Source: Gp6-AA40 sp035492455
GTDB taxonomy: Bacteria; Acidobacteriota; Vicinamibacteria; Vicinamibacterales; UBA2999
DNA: 64,000 bases
Assembly: GCA_035492455.1 (NCBI GenBank)
Contig: DATJJE010000003.1
Location: 29,422 to 93,421 of the forward strand
Direction: 5' to 3'
The notes under the pieces were generated by a model. It saw nothing but the letters and a program-made list of their open reading frames with translations. It was not told where the DNA came from and did not search any database. Made by a program: the position numbers and the translations under genes. Positions within the stretch are counted from its first letter, which is position 1, and every line of letters begins with the position of its first letter. Shown here one piece after another: positions 61,077 to 64,000 of this stretch.

Positions 61077-63721
61077 TTTGTGGGCGGCTTCCAGTTCTGG
61101 AGGATGGTGATCGGCGCAGCGCTTTCGTCCAGAACGACATTCACCAGAAATCGGCCATCAGAGGCCACGTCGAATTGCCGTCCGAGGTCGGGATTGGTTC
61201 CTGCACCCCAGATGCGCGGTCGAAACAGCGCGGTCGGGGTACCCGATTCGAACGTCGCCCCCGTCGTAATCGGCGCAGCCATCATGGTACCGTCGGGCGC
61301 GACGTAATAAAGCTCCTTTCCATCGTCTCGCCACCGCGGCGACACTCCACCATTTGTGGAGACCTGCCACTCGCCGCTGTTCGCTGCGCCATTATCGACA
61401 AATGGACGAACGTAGACTTCGAACCGGCCTGATTCATCGGACGCGTACGCGATCCATCGACCGTCCGGCGAAAAGTGGCCCGTCCGCTCCGCGAAATTCG
61501 TTTTCAAAAATAATCGCGGCTTGCGTTCTCCTGTCAAGGGCAGCACCCACAGGTCCCAATTCGTCTTCTCGTCGATTGCCCCGTACAACAGGAACTTCCC
61601 GTCGCCTGACGCACTGAGCGCCGCCTTCTGTGATGATGATTCGAGCAACACCTCTTCTCCATCGGCTCCATTCGCGCGTTTGACATAGATATCCCTGCCG
61701 CCGTCTCTCGTCGAATCAAAAAAGATCCCGGTGCCGTCTGACGACCATACGGCATAGCGATCCTGCGCCCCATCGAATGTAAACCGAGTCATCCGAGCCC
61801 CATCGAGAATCCAGATATCGGCGTTGCCTTGCACCACACGCCACACAGCGACGCGCTTGCCGTCAGGCGACAATCGCGGCGCGGATAGAAAGGTGTCGTC
61901 AGGCTTCGCGAACGGGCCAAGCATCTTTCCGGCGCGGTCGAACCACACAAGTTGATGACGGCTGGCAGCGCCGGCCCGGTAGGCGATCAGACCGTCCGCC
62001 GACGCAGAAACTGCGGCGACCGTAGCGCCGGCGTCGAACGCAATCGGATCCGCGATCGTAAGCTGACTGCCCACGAGTTCGCCCCGATCCACATCCAAGC
62101 GCCGTGCGATCAGTGCGCCTCCGCGTACCCACAACAGCCAACCGTTCTTCGTATAGATGCCAGCCGTTTCCGCCTGCGTGAGAAGCTTCACGGTGGATGA
62201 ATCGAGGGAACCGAGATATATACCCTGCCGCGGTTGGGGGGCGAGCGCGTAGAAAATAAAATGGCGTCCGTCTGGAAGAAGGTACGGATAACGATGGCTC
62301 ACCGTGCCTTCCAGTTTCGTCACCGGGGTCACAGCGCCGCCCAACGCGGAGACGCGCACGAGGCCGCTTGCAGTGCTCGTCGGAAACAACACGACGCCAT
62401 CCCTACTCCATGTCGCACCGCGCGATGTCCCGCCGATTGAAGCGAGGGTTTGGGGCACGCCGCTGCCCAGATCGAGCCGCTTGACCTTTCCATCGGCCAA
62501 GAAACCTATCGAACGACTGTCGGGCGACCAGAAGGGAGACAAAGCCCCTTCCGTGCCTGCAAGTGGCTGTGCGATTGAGGAGGCCAATGAACGTAACCAT
62601 AAACGCGGCACGCCGTTATCTGACGCAACGAAGGTGATTTGCCGGCCGTCAGGTGAGAACGCGAACGACATCGGCTCCGCGTCCGACGGTGTCACAATCT
62701 CCGTACGCATCTCCGGCAGATCGCCGAACGGTTCGTCGTCCTGCAGCCACGGCAGCGCGGAGTACACCAGCATCATGAATACGACTGCCACAAACGCAAG
62801 CGGCCACGACACGGAGAAGCTACGTTGCGCGCGCACCACGGGCGCAATCGATGGCGGCGCAGGCGCGGCTGCCTCCTCGATCTCCATGCGCGCGATGCCG
62901 ATGTGCGGCAGCCGCTTCTGCACATCCTTCTGCAGGCATCGACGCAGGAGCGTGCGAATGTTCAGAGGCGTCTCCGACGGCAGCGCGTTCCAGTCGGGTT
63001 CGTTCTTGAGAATCGCCGCAACCGCATCCGAGATCGTGTCGCCCGTGTCGAACGGCGGCTTGCCTGCGAGCATCTCGTAGAGCACGCAGCCGAAACCCCA
63101 GATGTCCGCGCGGCGATCGACCGCTTTGCCGCGTGCCTGCTCCGGACTCATGTAGGCGGCGGTCCCAAGGATGACGCCCGCCATCGTCGCCTGCACGCTG
63201 ATGGTCGGCGACAGCGAACCGTCGAATCCCGAACCTCGCGCGCCCAATCCCGACTCGCCGAGTTTCGCGAGTCCGAAATCGAGCACTTTCGCGGTACCGT
63301 CGGGGCGAAGCTTGATGTTCGCGGGCTTCAAGTCCCGATGAATGATTCCGCGCTCGTGCGCCGCTTCCAGTGCCTCGGCGATCTGTCGAGCAATCGGCAG
63401 CGCTTCGTCAATCGGAATCGGCCCCTCCGCAATGCGATCCGCCAGCGTGGGGCCTTCCACCAGCTCCATGACGAGGGCACGCTCTTCAAGACCATGAATG
63501 GTCGCGATGTTTGGATGATTGAGCGATGCGAGGACCTGCGCCTCCCGCTCGAACCGCGCCAGCCGGTCGGCATCGTTGGCGAACGACTCCGGCAGCACCT
63601 TGATCGCCACCTCGCGTCCAAGCCGCGTATCGCGTGCGCGATAGACCTCGCCCATGCCGCCGGCACCAATAGCGGCGACAACTTCGTACGGCCCGAGGCG
63701 AGCGCCGGGACCGAGGGACAT
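61073..63721 (-). CDS. Ser/Thr protein kinase with C-terminal TolB-like propeller
   Basis: 882 aa. Kinase domain first: YEVVAAIGAGGMGEVYRARD, VAIKVLPESF, IIHRDLKPANIKL, VLDFGLAKLGE and TAAYMSPEQARGKAVDRRAD. TM segment VSWPLAFVAVVFMMLVYSAL near residue 310, then a propeller with SPDGRQITFV and SPDGRWIAYASDESGRFEVY. Unlike the 30-36 kb pair it lacks the N-terminal 65-residue extension. A GGGATTC-flavour array is translated within the activation-loop region (GLGARGSGFDGS). Its start overlaps the stop of the next gene upstream by one base. Confidence 0.93.
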   Translation of the reverse strand: MSLGPGARLGPYEVVAAIGAGGMGEVYRARDTRLGREVAIKVLPESFANDADRLARFEREAQVLASLNHPNIATIHGLEERALVMELVEGPTLADRIAEGPIPIDEALPIARQIAEALEAAHERGIIHRDLKPANIKLRPDGTAKVLDFGLAKLGESGLGARGSGFDGSLSPTISVQATMAGVILGTAAYMSPEQARGKAVDRRADIWGFGCVLYEMLAGKPPFDTGDTISDAVAAILKNEPDWNALPSETPLNIRTLLRRCLQKDVQKRLPHIGIARMEIEEAAAPAPPSIAPVVRAQRSFSVSWPLAFVAVVFMMLVYSALPWLQDDEPFGDLPEMRTEIVTPSDAEPMSFAFSPDGRQITFVASDNGVPRLWLRSLASSIAQPLAGTEGALSPFWSPDSRSIGFLADGKVKRLDLGSGVPQTLASIGGTSRGATWSRDGVVLFPTSTASGLVRVSALGGAVTPVTKLEGTVSHRYPYLLPDGRHFIFYALAPQPRQGIYLGSLDSSTVKLLTQAETAGIYTKNGWLLWVRGGALIARRLDVDRGELVGSQLTIADPIAFDAGATVAAVSASADGLIAYRAGAASRHQLVWFDRAGKMLGPFAKPDDTFLSAPRLSPDGKRVAVWRVVQGNADIWILDGARMTRFTFDGAQDRYAVWSSDGTGIFFDSTRDGGRDIYVKRANGADGEEVLLESSSQKAALSASGDGKFLLYGAIDEKTNWDLWVLPLTGERKPRLFLKTNFAERTGHFSPDGRWIAYASDESGRFEVYVRPFVDNGAANSGEWQVSTNGGVSPRWRDDGKELYYVAPDGTMMAAPITTGATFESGTPTALFRPRIWGAGTNPDLGRQFDVASDGRFLVNVVLDESAAPITILQNWKPPTN
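63224..63258. repeat. Heptamer array, GGGATTC flavour, inside a kinase gene
   Basis: Five plus-strand units GAATCCC, GAACCTC, GCGCGCC, CAATCCC, GACTCGC. Translated between DFGLAKLGES and the MSPEQ motif of the kinase, where the typical family member is shorter; it adds roughly 12 residues to the activation segment. Confidence 0.8.
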
Positions 63722-64000
63722 CAGTGAGTGGATTTGCGCTTCAGCTCGTCGACCCAGTTGAGCACGACGTCAATCTGCGAAACCGTCTGCGTCGCCGCTG
63801 CGTTCTTCAGCATGAGGAAGCGCTGGCCGTCGGGCGAGACATCGTAATTGGGGAACGAGAGCGGGGTGGGCACGTACGAACCCTCGAAAAGCTGGACCGG
63901 CTTGCCGGGGGAGAACGTCGACGCCGAGCTGATCTCGACAGCCATCATCTTTGCGCCGCTGCGATAAAAGAGCTCGTGTCCGTTGCGGCTCCAGACCACT
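63721..64000 (-). CDS. Kinase-propeller family protein, C-terminal end (partial)
   Basis: Only the last 92 residues are visible: VWSRNGHELFYRSGAKMMAV, NYDVSPDGQRFLMLKNAAAT and IDVVLNWVDELKR. This is the characteristic last propeller blade of the same kinase-TolB family. The 5' part lies beyond position 64000, so a kinase domain is presumed and not seen. Confidence 0.8.
   Translation of the reverse strand, partial: VVWSRNGHELFYRSGAKMMAVEISSASTFSPGKPVQLFEGSYVPTPLSFPNYDVSPDGQRFLMLKNAAATQTVSQIDVVLNWVDELKRKSTH

Noticed and set aside
1..64000. tRNA, rRNA, insertion sequences, prophage genes
   Set aside because: I looked for acceptor-stem/T-loop patterns, transposase motifs and phage structural genes and saw none. 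A covariance search would be decisive for tRNAs.

Overview
This 64 kb window is a gene-dense, GC-rich bacterial chromosome segment with no rRNA, tRNA, insertion sequence, prophage or CRISPR array that I can see. The gene content suggests an acidobacterium, most likely of the Vicinamibacteria type: several Ser/Thr kinases fused to TolB-like propeller sensors, a TIGR02999-like ECF sigma factor, a tannase/feruloyl esterase, a DUF5916 outer-membrane protein, a long-form malate synthase, and many short operons with 4-base start/stop overlaps. The taxonomic call is inference.

Layout. 1-6.2 kb (minus): haloacid dehalogenase, malate synthase and glycolate oxidase glcD-glcE-glcF, which together can take haloacetate or glycolate through glyoxylate to malate. 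6.2-7.8 kb: secreted tannase/feruloyl esterase. 8.4-13 kb (minus): benzoate-CoA ligase, boxC and boxB, the aerobic epoxybenzoyl-CoA route, without boxA. 13-20.6 kb: alpha/beta hydrolase, MFS exporter, FAD monooxygenase, ACT-domain protein, aldo-keto reductase, EEP hydrolase, nucleotidyltransferase and 7Fe ferredoxin. 20.6-23.1 kb: UbiB-like kinase, response regulator and two tiny coupled ORFs. 23.1-29.9 kb (minus): addB-addA helicase-nuclease pair. 30-38.6 kb: two kinase-propeller genes, a LuxR HTH-only protein, an ECF sigma factor and a secreted metalloprotease-like protein. 38.6-42.5 kb (minus): aat-clpS-clpA-pdxH, an N-degron proteolysis operon. 42.6-50.4 kb: gluQ, BON lipoprotein, peptidase-MA protein, RRM protein, aminotransferase and lipase-maturation-factor-like membrane protein. 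50.6-59 kb (minus): ahcY with an ArsR-methyltransferase regulator, DUF5916 protein, pepF, thrC and a thioesterase. 59-64 kb: speA, then more kinase-propeller genes running off the end.

The most unusual feature is not a gene. At least a dozen short degenerate tandem arrays with a strict 7-bp period (some 8 or 9) are scattered through the window, in several sequence flavours (GGGATTC, GNTCCAA, AGGTTNN, GGTGGTG and others). Most abut or overlap a stop codon; a few sit inside genes as linker peptides or loop insertions. A second family consists of small perfect palindromes around a TGAA or CGAA loop. Both resemble dispersed repeat systems such as the cyanobacterial STRR heptamers and REP elements, but I do not know a described equivalent for this combination.
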